DNA of 64,000 nucleotides from Saccharopolyspora rosea (GTDB taxonomy: Bacteria > Actinomycetota > Actinomycetes > Mycobacteriales > Pseudonocardiaceae), in contig NZ_CP102826.1 of assembly GCF_025643595.1 (NCBI RefSeq), forward strand, positions 806,001-870,000, written 5' to 3'. A program made the translations under genes and the position numbers. Below, one piece after another: positions 1-7,825 of this stretch. The notes under the pieces were generated by a model. It had not been told where the DNA came from. It did not search any database and saw nothing but the letters and a program-made list of their open reading frames with translations. Position 1 is the first letter of the stretch. Each line of letters starts with the position of its first letter.

Positions 1-225
1 GTCGGGGTCGAAGCTGCCGGACACGCCGGCGGGACGGCCGAACGCCGTGGCCTGGGCCGGATCGACCGGGGGACGGTGCAGCGGGCGGGGCCGCAGCCGG
101 GGCGGATCGCCGTCCGCCGGGACGTCCCGCGTGCGAGTCGAACCGTCCGGGTGCGGCGGTTCGGCGTCCCCGTCCTGCCGTCCGCGGTCGGGACCCTGCG
201 CGGGCGTTCCAGGCTGCTCGCTCAT
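1..225 (-). CDS. htrA: HtrA/DegP-type serine protease, N-terminal fragment
   Basis: Only the first 75 codons are inside the window; the gene runs off at base 1 and the catalytic trypsin-like and PDZ domains are not visible. The visible part is a charged, Pro/Asp-rich cytoplasmic leader, which is what precedes the single membrane anchor in actinobacterial HtrA proteins. The ATG at 225 has a GGGGAG ribosome site just upstream. Identity is inferred mainly from position: it follows sigE and rseA on the same strand, as in mycobacteria, where HtrA is an envelope-stress protease in the SigE regulon. No protease motif can be checked here. Confidence 0.55.
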   Translation of the reverse strand, partial: MSEQPGTPAQGPDRGRQDGDAEPPHPDGSTRTRDVPADGDPPRLRPRPLHRPPVDPAQATAFGRPAGVSGSFDPD

Positions 226-339
226 CGCTCCCCGGGCATGCGGTCGTGACTCTCTCGGGCGAGTGGATCACACGGGCACGACGCCCGCATCAACGGGTCA
301 ATCCTGCCGCGCCGGGGGTGAAGTTCGTGTGGGAGGTGG

Positions 340-1071
340 TCAGTTCCGCGGCGCCGAGGTCGTCGGCAGCGGCGCGGCCGACGACGTCGGCAACCCCGTC
401 GGGCGCGCCGCGACCTGCGGTTCCGCTGCCGAGGTCGGGGCCTCGGGAGTCGTGGGGCGCGGATCGTGCGCCGATACGGGCAGCACGGCGTTGTCGAGGT
501 AGCCGTCGGGCACGGGGGACGGGCCCGGGGCGGGTTGGCCACCGCCATTGCCGGGCATGTTCATCAGTGCCAGGGCACCGAGCACCAGGCCGGAGAACAC
601 CACTCCGGCGCCCTGGCGGGTGCGGCGGCCGACTCCGCGGGACCGGCTCGGTGGCGCGATCTCGGCGGAGTCACCCGGAAAAGGGGAGCCGCTGCCCAGG
701 GGTCGGTGCCCGAGCGGCCGACTGGAACCGAGCGCGGCGCTGGTGCCGAGGGCGTGGGTGCGCTCCGTGGTGACCAGTTGCCCGTCCTCGGTGAGGGCGA
801 GTCCCTCCGGCTGGGCGGGCAGCTCCGCGCAGCCGGGGATGGCGCGCAGGGCCTGCAACAGGCTCGGGGAGATCGACGGTGTTCCCGCCGCCCGGACCGC
901 CGCGCGGGCCTGCCGCTGGGCGGCCGCGTCCGACGCGCACGCTGGGCAACGGGCGAGGTGGGCGGCGGCGCGATCGGTGGCGTTCGGGCTCAGTTCACCG
1001 TCCACGAACGCGACGATCGCGTCCAGCGCGAGGTGCTGCTCAGGCAGCCCCCACCCTCGCAGAACCGTCAT
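340..1071 (-). CDS. rseA: Anti-sigma-E factor RseA, zinc-binding type
   Basis: Predicted 243-residue anti-sigma factor that holds SigE inactive at the membrane. The N-terminal zinc-binding anti-sigma (ZAS) motif is visible as His38-x3-Cys42-x2-Cys45, followed by a long linker, a hydrophobic stretch at about residues 165-182 that could span the membrane, and a Pro/Thr-rich tail that would be extracytoplasmic. The ATG at 1071 overlaps the sigE stop by four bases (ATGA), so translation is probably coupled and the stoichiometry fixed. In Mtb, RseA releases SigE on surface stress through phosphorylation and proteolysis or disulphide formation; the Cys pair would fit redox control. Confidence 0.85.
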   Translation of the reverse strand: MTVLRGWGLPEQHLALDAIVAFVDGELSPNATDRAAAHLARCPACASDAAAQRQARAAVRAAGTPSISPSLLQALRAIPGCAELPAQPEGLALTEDGQLVTTERTHALGTSAALGSSRPLGHRPLGSGSPFPGDSAEIAPPSRSRGVGRRTRQGAGVVFSGLVLGALALMNMPGNGGGQPAPGPSPVPDGYLDNAVLPVSAHDPRPTTPEAPTSAAEPQVAARPTGLPTSSAAPLPTTSAPRN

Positions 1072-1859
1072 TCGGCAACCTCCCGGGCCTGCTCGCGGCG
1101 AGCTTCCAAGGTGGCCTTCAGCATCTGCCGACCGCGATGGATCCTGCTGCGCACAGTACCCAGCTTCACTCCGAGGGTGGCCCCGATCTCCTCGTACGAG
1201 AGACCTTCGACGTCGCAGAGCACGACCGCCGCCCGGAACTCCGGGGGCAGCTCGTCCAACGCCGCCTGCAGATCGGGGTCGAGGTGGGTGTCGTGGAACA
1301 CCTGCTCCGGCGTCGGGCCACCGCCCGGCAACCGGTCGGTGTCCTCGGGCAGGCCCTCCATCCGCAGCCGCGAACGACGACGGGCCATGTCCAGGAACAG
1401 GTTCGTGGTGATGCGGTGCAGCCAGCCCTCGAAGGTTCCCGGCTTGTAGGACGCGAGCGACCGGAACACCCGGATGAACGTCTCCTGCGTAAGGTCCTCG
1501 GCGTCGTGCTGGTTGCCGGTCAGCCGGAACGCCAGGCGGTAGACCCGGTCGGCGTGCTGGCGCACCACCTCGTCCCAGGACGGAGGAGTCCAGGTGACCT
1601 CCTCCTGCGCGGGTGAGACGGGGCGTTGGGCTCCGGCGGGGGCGGGCGCCTGCGCGCCGCGCACCGTGATGTCGGGGGCCACACTCATCGGCTGTGTTGC
1701 CATCGGGCGGTAAGCCACCTCCTGTGCGGTCGCACCTACGACAACGTCCGCGACCGAGCGGTTGTTCCCGCAGCGCCGTGCGCCTGGCCGTGCGCGTGGC
1801 GCGGACGACGCTGCCGGGTATGACGCCTCCAATATCGTCCTCGCTGGTGAGGGAGTCAT
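1068..1859 (-). CDS. sigE: ECF RNA polymerase sigma factor SigE
   Basis: 263 residues, close to the 257 of Mtb SigE. Region 2 carries the highly conserved stretch around [17 protein letters not shown] and [13 protein letters not shown] (about residues 99-135), region 4 the segment [16 protein letters not shown] with [11 protein letters not shown]. The start at 1859 is preceded by a perfect AGGAGG five bases upstream; an internal ATG at 1703 gives a 211-residue form and might be used too, since mycobacterial SigE is known to have alternative starts. It directs transcription under envelope stress and is followed by its anti-sigma factor with a 4-bp overlap. The first 50 residues are Ala/Arg-rich and not conserved. 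Confidence 0.92.
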   Translation of the reverse strand: MTPSPARTILEASYPAASSAPRARPGARRCGNNRSVADVVVGATAQEVAYRPMATQPMSVAPDITVRGAQAPAPAGAQRPVSPAQEEVTWTPPSWDEVVRQHADRVYRLAFRLTGNQHDAEDLTQETFIRVFRSLASYKPGTFEGWLHRITTNLFLDMARRRSRLRMEGLPEDTDRLPGGGPTPEQVFHDTHLDPDLQAALDELPPEFRAAVVLCDVEGLSYEEIGATLGVKLGTVRSRIHRGRQMLKATLEARREQAREVAE

Positions 1860-1867
1860 GAAAGCCT

Positions 1868-1886
1868 CCTGAGAACAGCCTGAGAA
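1868..1886 (-). repeat. 11-bp-phased direct repeat in the sigE leader
   Basis: CCTGAGAA occurs at 1868-1875 and again at 1879-1886, eleven bases apart (one helical turn), and the first copy abuts the sigE ribosome site. It could be an operator half-site pair or a translational control element. Confidence 0.35.
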
Positions 1887-1991
1887 GGCGGATGTGTCCT
1901 CCGTCGCGCCCGCTCTCGCCAGGAAACGGCCCTCTAACGATGTCGGCCGCGCCGGTCACGCGCGAGGCGGCCGCCGATAGCCTGTCCGGCT

Positions 1992-2573
1992 GTGATACCC
2001 GAGACACCGGTGGATGCCGGGCCCCTGGGCCGGGACGAGGTGCGACGCCGCTTGTCCGGACAGTCCTCCGCCGAGGACGTCCCGATCGCGGCGTCCCCGA
2101 TGCACGTCCTGCGCTTCCTGGCCGCGGTGCTGCGCGCCCGGACCGCCGTGGAGGTCGGGACCGGTTCCGGCGAGAGCGCGTTGTGGCTGCTCTCCGGCAT
2201 GGTCCCGGACGGGGTGCTGACCTCGATCGACGTCGATCCGACGGCGCAGCGGCGAGCCCGCGCGGCGCTCGCCGACGCGGGTGTCCCGGCGGGCCGGACG
2301 CGGCTGATCGCGGGCGTGGCGACCGAGGTGCTGCCGCGGCTCACCGAAGGCGGGTACGACCTGGTCTCGGTGTCCACCGCGACCACCGAGCACGCCCGCT
2401 ACCTCCAGCTGGGCGTCCGCCTGCTCCGCCAGGGCGGAGTGATCGTCTTCGCCGGGGTGCGGGCCACCCCGGCGCACCGGGACCTGTTCCGCGCGGTGGA
2501 GGAGGACGAGGGCCTCGTCCCGATCGGCCTCCCGGTCGGACCGGGACTGCTGGCCGTCGCGAAGACCGCCTGA
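1992..2573 (+). CDS. SAM-dependent O-methyltransferase
   Basis: 193-residue class I methyltransferase of the CCoAOMT-like O-methyltransferase family (small acceptors, metal-dependent in many members). The SAM loop is VEVGTGSGES at about residues 53-62 and the acidic strand end SIDVD follows at about 78. It is divergent from sigE, as the family member Rv1220c is in Mtb, so an envelope-stress link is possible but not shown. The GTG start at 1992 lies eight bases after a TAGCCT box at 1978-1983, which suggests a leaderless message. The acceptor substrate cannot be told from the sequence. Confidence 0.8.
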   Translation: MIPETPVDAGPLGRDEVRRRLSGQSSAEDVPIAASPMHVLRFLAAVLRARTAVEVGTGSGESALWLLSGMVPDGVLTSIDVDPTAQRRARAALADAGVPAGRTRLIAGVATEVLPRLTEGGYDLVSVSTATTEHARYLQLGVRLLRQGGVIVFAGVRATPAHRDLFRAVEEDEGLVPIGLPVGPGLLAVAKTA

Positions 2574-2589
2574 CCCCGCGCGGCCGAAG

Positions 2590-2606
2590 CCCCCGCTAGG
2601 CGGGGG
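2590..2606. terminator. Hairpin between convergent methyltransferase and mrp
   Basis: CCCCCGC-TAG-GCGGGGG, a 7-bp perfect stem that contains the mrp stop codon. It sits exactly between two convergent genes and could stop transcription from both sides. Confidence 0.5.
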
Positions 2607-3735
2607 AGACGGACAGCAGCTTGCCCGCGAGGCCCCGGGCGCGGGTGGACAGCCGCTGGGCGATGCCGTCGAGCACCGTCGCCGCGGGCGAGTCGGGGTC
2701 CTGCAGGACCAGCGGGGTTCCGCTGTCCCCGGCCTCGCGCAGCCGCGGGTCGAGCGGGACCTGGCCCAGCAGCGGGACCTCGGAACCGACCGAGCGGGTC
2801 AGCGACTCGGCCACCAGCTGCCCGCCGCCGGACCCGAAGACCTCCACGCGCTGGCCGTCCGGCAGCTCCATCCAGGACATGTTCTCCACGACCCCGGCCA
2901 GCCGCTGGCGGGTCTGCAGGGCGATCGCCCCGGCGCGCTCGGCGACCTCGGCCGCCGCCTGCTGCGGGGTGGTGACGACCAGGATCTCGGCGTTCGGGAT
3001 GAGCTGGGCGGTGGACAGCGCGACGTCGCCGGTGCCGGGCGGCAGGTCCAGCAGCAGCACGTCGAGGTCGCCCCAGAACACGTCCGAGAGGAACTGCTGC
3101 AACGCGCGGTGCAGCATCGGCCCGCGCCAGACCACCGGCGTGTTGCCCGGGGTGAACATGCCGATGGAGATGACCTTCACGCCGTGCGCCTGCGGCGGCA
3201 TGATCATCTTCTCCACCTGGGTCGGCTTGCCGCCCGCGCCGAGCATGCGGGGGACGGAGTGGCCGTAGATGTCGGCGTCGACCACGCCGACGGACAGCCC
3301 GCGCCGGGCCATCGAGGCGGCCAGGTTCACCGTCACGCTCGACTTGCCGACCCCGCCCTTGCCGGAGGCCACGCAGTACACGCGGGTCAGCGACCCCGGC
3401 TCGGCGAACGGGATGCGCGGTTCCTCGGCGCTGCCGCGCAGCTGCTTGCGCAGCTCGGTGCGCTGCTCGTCGCTCATCACGTCCAGCTCGACGTGCACCG
3501 AGCGCACGCCCTCGACCGCCGAGACCGCGTCGGTCACCCGCTGCGTGATCGTCTCCCGCATCGGGCAGCCCTTGACCGTCAGGTACACCTCGACCGTGAC
3601 GTCGCCGGACTCGCCGACCGACACCGACTTGACCATGCCCAGGTCCGTGATCGGCTTGTGGATCTCGGGGTCCTGGACCGCGCCGAGGGCCCGCCGCACG
3701 GCCTCCTCGGTGGGGGTGGACTGGGTACTGGTCAC
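2596..3735 (-). CDS. mrp: Mrp/ApbC-type Fe-S cluster carrier ATPase
   Basis: 379-residue P-loop NTPase. An N-terminal MIP18/DUF59 domain (about 1-95) includes the KGCP motif typical of this fold; the Mrp domain follows with the deviant Walker A VASGKGGVGKSS (about 116-127) and DLPPGTGD. It is thought to assemble or deliver 4Fe-4S clusters to apo-proteins in the cytoplasm. The GTG at 3735 is preferred because it gives an N-terminus of the same length as Mtb Mrp (Rv1229c, from memory); an in-frame ATG at 3762 adds nine residues and an upstream start at 3900 is much less likely. The CxxC near the C-terminus seen in many Mrp proteins is absent. Confidence 0.9.
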   Translation of the reverse strand: MTSTQSTPTEEAVRRALGAVQDPEIHKPITDLGMVKSVSVGESGDVTVEVYLTVKGCPMRETITQRVTDAVSAVEGVRSVHVELDVMSDEQRTELRKQLRGSAEEPRIPFAEPGSLTRVYCVASGKGGVGKSSVTVNLAASMARRGLSVGVVDADIYGHSVPRMLGAGGKPTQVEKMIMPPQAHGVKVISIGMFTPGNTPVVWRGPMLHRALQQFLSDVFWGDLDVLLLDLPPGTGDVALSTAQLIPNAEILVVTTPQQAAAEVAERAGAIALQTRQRLAGVVENMSWMELPDGQRVEVFGSGGGQLVAESLTRSVGSEVPLLGQVPLDPRLREAGDSGTPLVLQDPDSPAATVLDGIAQRLSTRARGLAGKLLSVSPA

Positions 3736-3890
3736 AGCTGCCTGACACCGACCTTTCTGCATGTGCTCCACGCCCCATGCTACGGACCGGTAGCCGTCCG
3801 GCAGTAGGGACTGGGCGGCGCGATCCGCGACCGCGCAGCGCCGCCGGGGGCGATCCTGGGGGCGCTGCGCAGTCGGATGAACGCGTTCCG

Positions 3891-3896
3891 TAATAT
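3891..3896 (+). promoter_or_regulatory. -10 box of the marR-type gene (leaderless)
   Basis: TAATAT, a near-perfect -10 hexamer in 70% G+C surroundings, ends seven bases before the GTG at 3904. This spacing is that of leaderless transcripts and decides the start of the next gene. Confidence 0.6.
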
Positions 3897-3903
3897 CCAC
3901 TTC

Positions 3904-4392
3904 GTGGCCGAGACGGGTCTTGACCGATTACCGACTCGAAGTGAACTGCTGGCGTACCGGAGCTTCCTGCGCGCGCACGCCCGGGTCACGCGGTGCCTGG
4001 AAGGCGACCTCATCGCCGAGCAGCGGCTCACCCTGGCCGCCTACGACGTCCTCGAAGCGCTGTCCGAGGCGCCGGAGCGGCGACTGCGGATGACCGAGCT
4101 GGCCGACGTCGTGCTGCTGTCCCGCTCCGGCGTGACCCGGCTCGTCGACCGGTTGGAACGGCTCGGGCTGGTCAAGCGGGTGCGGGTGGACTCCGACGGG
4201 CGCGGGGTGCAGGCGGTGATCACCGAACGCGGCGAGGCCCGGTTGCGGATGGCCTCCCCGACGCACCGCAACGGCATCGCCCGCTACTTCCTGTCCGCGA
4301 CGGCGGGCGAGCTGGAGACGCTGGTGCGCACCTGCGAACGGCTCGCCGACGGGGGTGTCCCGTCGCCCCCCGGGCAGCGTGCGCAAGCATGA
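3904..4392 (+). CDS. MarR-family transcriptional regulator
   Basis: 162-residue winged-helix regulator. The HTH is seen in RMTELADVVLLSRSGVTRLVDRLE (about residues 59-82), followed by the wing with the conserved DSDGRG segment. MarR proteins bind palindromic operators as dimers and usually control their own gene and a neighbour in response to small phenolic or oxidant ligands. The GTG at 3904 is chosen because of the TAATAT box seven bases upstream; an in-frame ATG at 3877 exists but would lie upstream of that -10. The Nudix gene starts four bases downstream, so the two are likely co-transcribed. Confidence 0.82.
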   Translation: MAETGLDRLPTRSELLAYRSFLRAHARVTRCLEGDLIAEQRLTLAAYDVLEALSEAPERRLRMTELADVVLLSRSGVTRLVDRLERLGLVKRVRVDSDGRGVQAVITERGEARLRMASPTHRNGIARYFLSATAGELETLVRTCERLADGGVPSPPGQRAQA

Positions 4393-4396
4393 CGGG

Positions 4397-4798
4397 GTGC
4401 ACGACCCGACACCTCGACTGATCCGCGCCGTCGGCCTGGTCCGCTTCGTGGCCGACCGGCTGCTGCTGGTGCGCGCCGACTACCAGGAGGCGTTCTACCT
4501 GCCCGGGGGCAAGATCGACCCGGGCGAGACCGAGCTGGAAGCGCTGCACCGCGAGGTGCGCGAGGAGCTGGGGGTGGGCCTGACCGGCGTCGGCTTCACC
4601 GGGCGCTACCGCGCCGACGCGGTCGGCCAGGGCGACGGGGTCCGGGTGGAACTGGCCTGCTACTCGGGCGTGCCGGACGGTGAACCGGTGCCCGCCGCGG
4701 AGATCGCCGAGCTGGCCTGGATGACGCGCGAGGAGTACCTGGCCCGTCCGGTGACCGCGCCCGCGATCGTGGCGCTGTTCGACGACCTGCGCCGCTGA
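4397..4798 (+). CDS. Nudix hydrolase
   Basis: About 133 residues with a complete Nudix box, beginning GGKIDPGETE at about residue 37 and ending REVREELGV, so the metal-binding REUXEE core is intact. It should cleave a nucleoside diphosphate linked to another moiety; the substrate is not predictable. The GTG start at 4397 is four bases after the MarR stop; GTG 4379 would overlap marR, and neither has a clear ribosome site. It ends one base before the stop of the convergent DUF1003 gene. Confidence 0.75.
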   Translation: MHDPTPRLIRAVGLVRFVADRLLLVRADYQEAFYLPGGKIDPGETELEALHREVREELGVGLTGVGFTGRYRADAVGQGDGVRVELACYSGVPDGEPVPAAEIAELAWMTREEYLARPVTAPAIVALFDDLRR

Positions 4799-5317
4799 TC
4801 AGTCCGCCTGCCCGTCGGTGGCGCGGCGGCGCCGGGCGGCGGCGCTCTCCAGGCCGGGCAGCTCGTCGCGCAGCCGGTCCAGCTCGCCGCGCAGGTAGTC
4901 GCGGGTGACGACCTCGCCGACGGCCAGCCGCAGCGCAGCCAGTTCGCGGGCCAGGTAGTCGGTGTCGGCCTTGGTCTGCGCGGCCCGGGCGCGGTCCTCC
5001 TCCAGCGACACCCGGTCGCGGTCGTCCTGCCGGTTCTGCGCCAGCAGGATGAGCGGGGCGGCGTAGGACGCCTGGGTGGAGAACGCCAGGTTCAGCAGGA
5101 TGAACGGGTAGGGGTCCCACGCGTACTGCACGGCGAAGACGTTGAGGGCGATCCAGGAGACCACGAACACCGTCATCCAGAACAGGAACTTGCCGGTGCC
5201 GAAGAACCGGGCGACGCGCTCGGAGATCTGGCCGAAGAACTCCGGGTCGTAGGAGACGGCGATGCGGCGCGGGGCGCGGGGCTGGTCGAGGCGGCGGTGG
5301 GTGAGCAGTTCAGGCAT
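4799..5317 (-). CDS. DUF1003 membrane protein
   Basis: 172 residues. Two hydrophobic segments at about 44-62 (FLFWMTVFVVSWIALNVFA) and 70-92 flank the conserved loop WDPYPFILLNLAFSTQASYAAP that defines DUF1003; the C-terminal half is a charged coiled-coil-like region. Function unknown. Its ATG lies inside the end of the upstream MgtE-N/CBS gene (8-bp overlap), so the two are translationally coupled. The same two families are neighbours in Mtb (Rv1232c/Rv1234, from memory), and together with corA nearby a role in divalent-cation handling is plausible but unproven. Confidence 0.82.
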   Translation of the reverse strand: MPELLTHRRLDQPRAPRRIAVSYDPEFFGQISERVARFFGTGKFLFWMTVFVVSWIALNVFAVQYAWDPYPFILLNLAFSTQASYAAPLILLAQNRQDDRDRVSLEEDRARAAQTKADTDYLARELAALRLAVGEVVTRDYLRGELDRLRDELPGLESAAARRRRATDGQAD

Positions 5318-6611
5318 GCGGGGCTCCCGGGTTCGGCACTTGCTCCTCGGCGCCGCCGGGTTCGGGCAGGCCGCTCTCCCGCCAGTTCTCCGGCAGCAGG
5401 TGGTCGAGCACGTCGTCGACGGTGACCGCGCCGACCAGGTGCTCCTCGTCGTCCAGCACCGGGCCGCACACCAGGTTGTAGGCCGCGAAGTAGCGGGTGA
5501 CCTCGGGCAGCGGCGCGTCGGCGGGCAGGCTGGCCAGGTCGGTGTCCAGCGCGGCGGCGACCAGGATGGACGGTGGTTCGCGCAGCAGCCGCTGGATGTG
5601 CACGCAGCCCAGGTAGCGGCCGGTGGGGGTGGCGGTCGGCGCGCGGCAGACGAACACCAGGCTCGCCAGCGCCACCGGCAGGTCCGGGTTGCGGACCATC
5701 GCCAGCGCCTCGGCGATCGTGGCGTCCGGTGTGACGACGACCGGTTCCGAGGTCATCAGCCCGCCCGCGGTGTCCGCGGAGTACTCCAGCAGGCGCCGGA
5801 CCGGAGCGGACTCCTCCGGGGCCATCAGCCCGAGCAGCCGATCCTTGTCCACTTCGGACAGTTCGGCGAGCAGGTCCGCGGCGTCGTCCGGGTTCATCGC
5901 CTCCAGCACGTCGGCCGCCCGCTGTTCGTCCAGGTGCGCCACCAGGTCCTTCTGGTCCTCCTCGGGCAGTTCCTCGACGACGTCGGCCAGCCGCTCGTCG
6001 TCCAGCGCCTCGGCGACCTCGTAGCGGCGCTTGGCGGGCAGCTCGTGCAGGGCGCTGGCGACGTCGACCGCCCGCATCGCGTCGAAGACCGCGAGCAGCT
6101 GCTGGACGCCCTGCGGCTGGCCGGTCAGCTCGGCGAAACCGAGCCCGCGCACCTGGTCCCAGTCCAGCACGTGCGTCGGGGCGCGCCTGCCGAGCCGACC
6201 GGTGCGTTCCCGGACCGCGACCTTGGTCAGCTGCCAGTCGCGGGTGCGGGTCGGTTCCATGGCGACGTCCACCAGCGTCGCGGGCGCCTCCGAGGGCAGC
6301 ACGGTGACCCGCGCGTCGAGCAGCTGGCCGAGCACGAGCAGTTCGTTGGGGCGCTGGCCGAACTTGCGGAGGTTGACCGTCCCGGTCCCCAACACCACCG
6401 CGTTCGGCTCGATGCTGGTCACCCGCAGCATGGGCACGAAGATCCGGCGTCTGGTCGGGATCTCCAGCACCAGCCCCAGCACCCGGGGCGGCTGCCGTCC
6501 GACGCCCAGCGCCGCGACCACGTCGCGCACCCGGCCGATCGACTCGCCGTCCGGTCCGAAGACCGCGAGTCCTGCCATCCGGGCTGCGAAAACCCTGGTC
6601 ACGGGTGCCAC
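5310..6611 (-). CDS. MgtE N-terminal/CBS domain protein lacking the channel domain
   Basis: 433 residues. After an N-terminal PRC-barrel-like segment (about 8-90), the MgtE intracellular N domain runs from about 185 to 300 with its helical repeats (LPEEDQKDLVAHLDEQRAAD, MNPDDAADLLAEL), followed by two CBS motifs (about 305-420, MTSEPVVVTPDATIAEAL and VTVDDVLDHLLP). In MgtE magnesium channels these domains sense Mg2+, but the transmembrane pore domain is absent here, so this is a cytosolic sensor-like protein. The GTG at 6611 matches the N-terminus of the Mtb homologue Rv1232c. A GTCCACTTCGGAC motif is embedded in the coding sequence at 5847. Confidence 0.8.
   Translation of the reverse strand: MAPVTRVFAARMAGLAVFGPDGESIGRVRDVVAALGVGRQPPRVLGLVLEIPTRRRIFVPMLRVTSIEPNAVVLGTGTVNLRKFGQRPNELLVLGQLLDARVTVLPSEAPATLVDVAMEPTRTRDWQLTKVAVRERTGRLGRRAPTHVLDWDQVRGLGFAELTGQPQGVQQLLAVFDAMRAVDVASALHELPAKRRYEVAEALDDERLADVVEELPEEDQKDLVAHLDEQRAADVLEAMNPDDAADLLAELSEVDKDRLLGLMAPEESAPVRRLLEYSADTAGGLMTSEPVVVTPDATIAEALAMVRNPDLPVALASLVFVCRAPTATPTGRYLGCVHIQRLLREPPSILVAAALDTDLASLPADAPLPEVTRYFAAYNLVCGPVLDDEEHLVGAVTVDDVLDHLLPENWRESGLPEPGGAEEQVPNPGAPHA
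5847..5859 (-). repeat. 13-bp dispersed motif, copy in the MgtE-N/CBS gene
   Basis: GTCCACTTCGGAC, reverse complement of GTCCGAAGTGGAC, read in frame as Ser-Glu-Val-Asp. One of five exact copies in the window. Confidence 0.6.
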
Positions 6612-6730
6612 GCCGATCAGGCTAGAGACTCCGGCCGAGCCCTGCCGTCCGAGGCCCCCACGAGGACGGACCGGTCGGGACGGCGGCGTGGTAGACAACC
6701 AGTGCGTCGCGATCGAACAGGAGGACCGCC

Positions 6731-7690
6731 GTGGTCGACCGTCACCGAGCCCGCCGCAGCTGCCTGGCCGTGCCGGGATCCAGCGCGAAGATGATCGACA
6801 AAGCCCGCGGCCTCGCGGCCGACCAGTTCTTCCTGGACCTGGAGGACGCGGTGGCGCCGCTGGCCAAGGCCGAAGCGCGGGAGCGCGTGGTCGACGCGCT
6901 CAACGAGGGCGGCTGGGGCGACCGGACCCGGTCGGTGCGGGTCAACGCGCTGACCACGGAGTGGACCTACCGCGACGTGGCCGCGGTGGTGGAAGGCGCC
7001 GGCGCCAACCTGGACACGATCGTCCTGCCCAAGGTCAGCACGCCCGACCACGTCCGCTGGCTGGACCTGACGCTGACCCAGGTCGAGCGCGCCACGGGGC
7101 TGGAGGTCGGCCGGATCGGCATCGAGCCGCAGATCGAGGACGCCGCCGGGCTGGAGGCCGCCGGTGCCATCGCCGGTGCCTCGCCCCGGGTCGAGGCGCT
7201 CGTCTACGGCCCGGCCGACTTCATGGCGTCGATCAACATGCGTTCCCTGGTGGTCGGTCACCAGCCGCCCGGCTACGACGTCGGCGACGCCTACCACTAC
7301 GTGCTCATGAAGATCCTCACCGCCGCCCGCGCGCACGGGGTGCAGGCGGTGGACGGGCCGTACCTGCAGATCAAGGACGTCGACGGGCTGCGCGCGATCG
7401 GCGGCCGCGCCGCGGCGCTGGGCTTCGACGGCAAGTGGGTGCTGCACCCGGCGCAGATCGACGCGGTGAACGAGATCTTCTCGCCGCGCCAGGAGGACTA
7501 CGACCACGCGGAGAACATCCTGGACGCCTACGAGTGGCACACCTCGGCGGCCGGGGGCGCCCGCGGCGCCGCGATGCTCGGCGACGAGATGATCGACGAG
7601 GCGTCCCGCAAGATGGCGCTGGTCATCGCGGGCAAGGGACGCGCGGCGGGCATGCGCCGCACGGACCGCTGGACGCCGCCTGCGCAGTGA
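6731..7690 (+). CDS. HpcH/HpaI aldolase family lyase, CitE-like
   Basis: 319-residue TIM-barrel lyase of the CitE/malyl-CoA lyase group. N-terminal RSCLAVPGSSAKMIDKA, the acidic metal-ligand strand FLDLEDAVAP (about 36-45), a second acidic site in IEPQIEDAAGLE and the typical C-terminal GKWVLHPAQIDAVNEIF are all visible. Such enzymes cleave or form beta-hydroxyacyl-CoA esters (citramalyl-, malyl-CoA) with Mg2+. No citrate lyase alpha/gamma subunits are nearby, so a stand-alone malyl-/citramalyl-CoA lyase is more likely. GTG start with an AGGAGG seven bases upstream. Confidence 0.82.
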   Translation: MVDRHRARRSCLAVPGSSAKMIDKARGLAADQFFLDLEDAVAPLAKAEARERVVDALNEGGWGDRTRSVRVNALTTEWTYRDVAAVVEGAGANLDTIVLPKVSTPDHVRWLDLTLTQVERATGLEVGRIGIEPQIEDAAGLEAAGAIAGASPRVEALVYGPADFMASINMRSLVVGHQPPGYDVGDAYHYVLMKILTAARAHGVQAVDGPYLQIKDVDGLRAIGGRAAALGFDGKWVLHPAQIDAVNEIFSPRQEDYDHAENILDAYEWHTSAAGGARGAAMLGDEMIDEASRKMALVIAGKGRAAGMRRTDRWTPPAQ

Positions 7691-7825
7691 CGGCGGCGTG
7701 TCACCCCGTTCGCCCAGGTCCGTTGCTCCGTGGCGGGGAATGCCGGCGCTCGACGGTCTCGTAGCGGCCCCGGCGCGGTAGTTTCGGCGAAGATCCGCGA
7801 TGTCGATCGAGGGGGCGGCTTCGAC

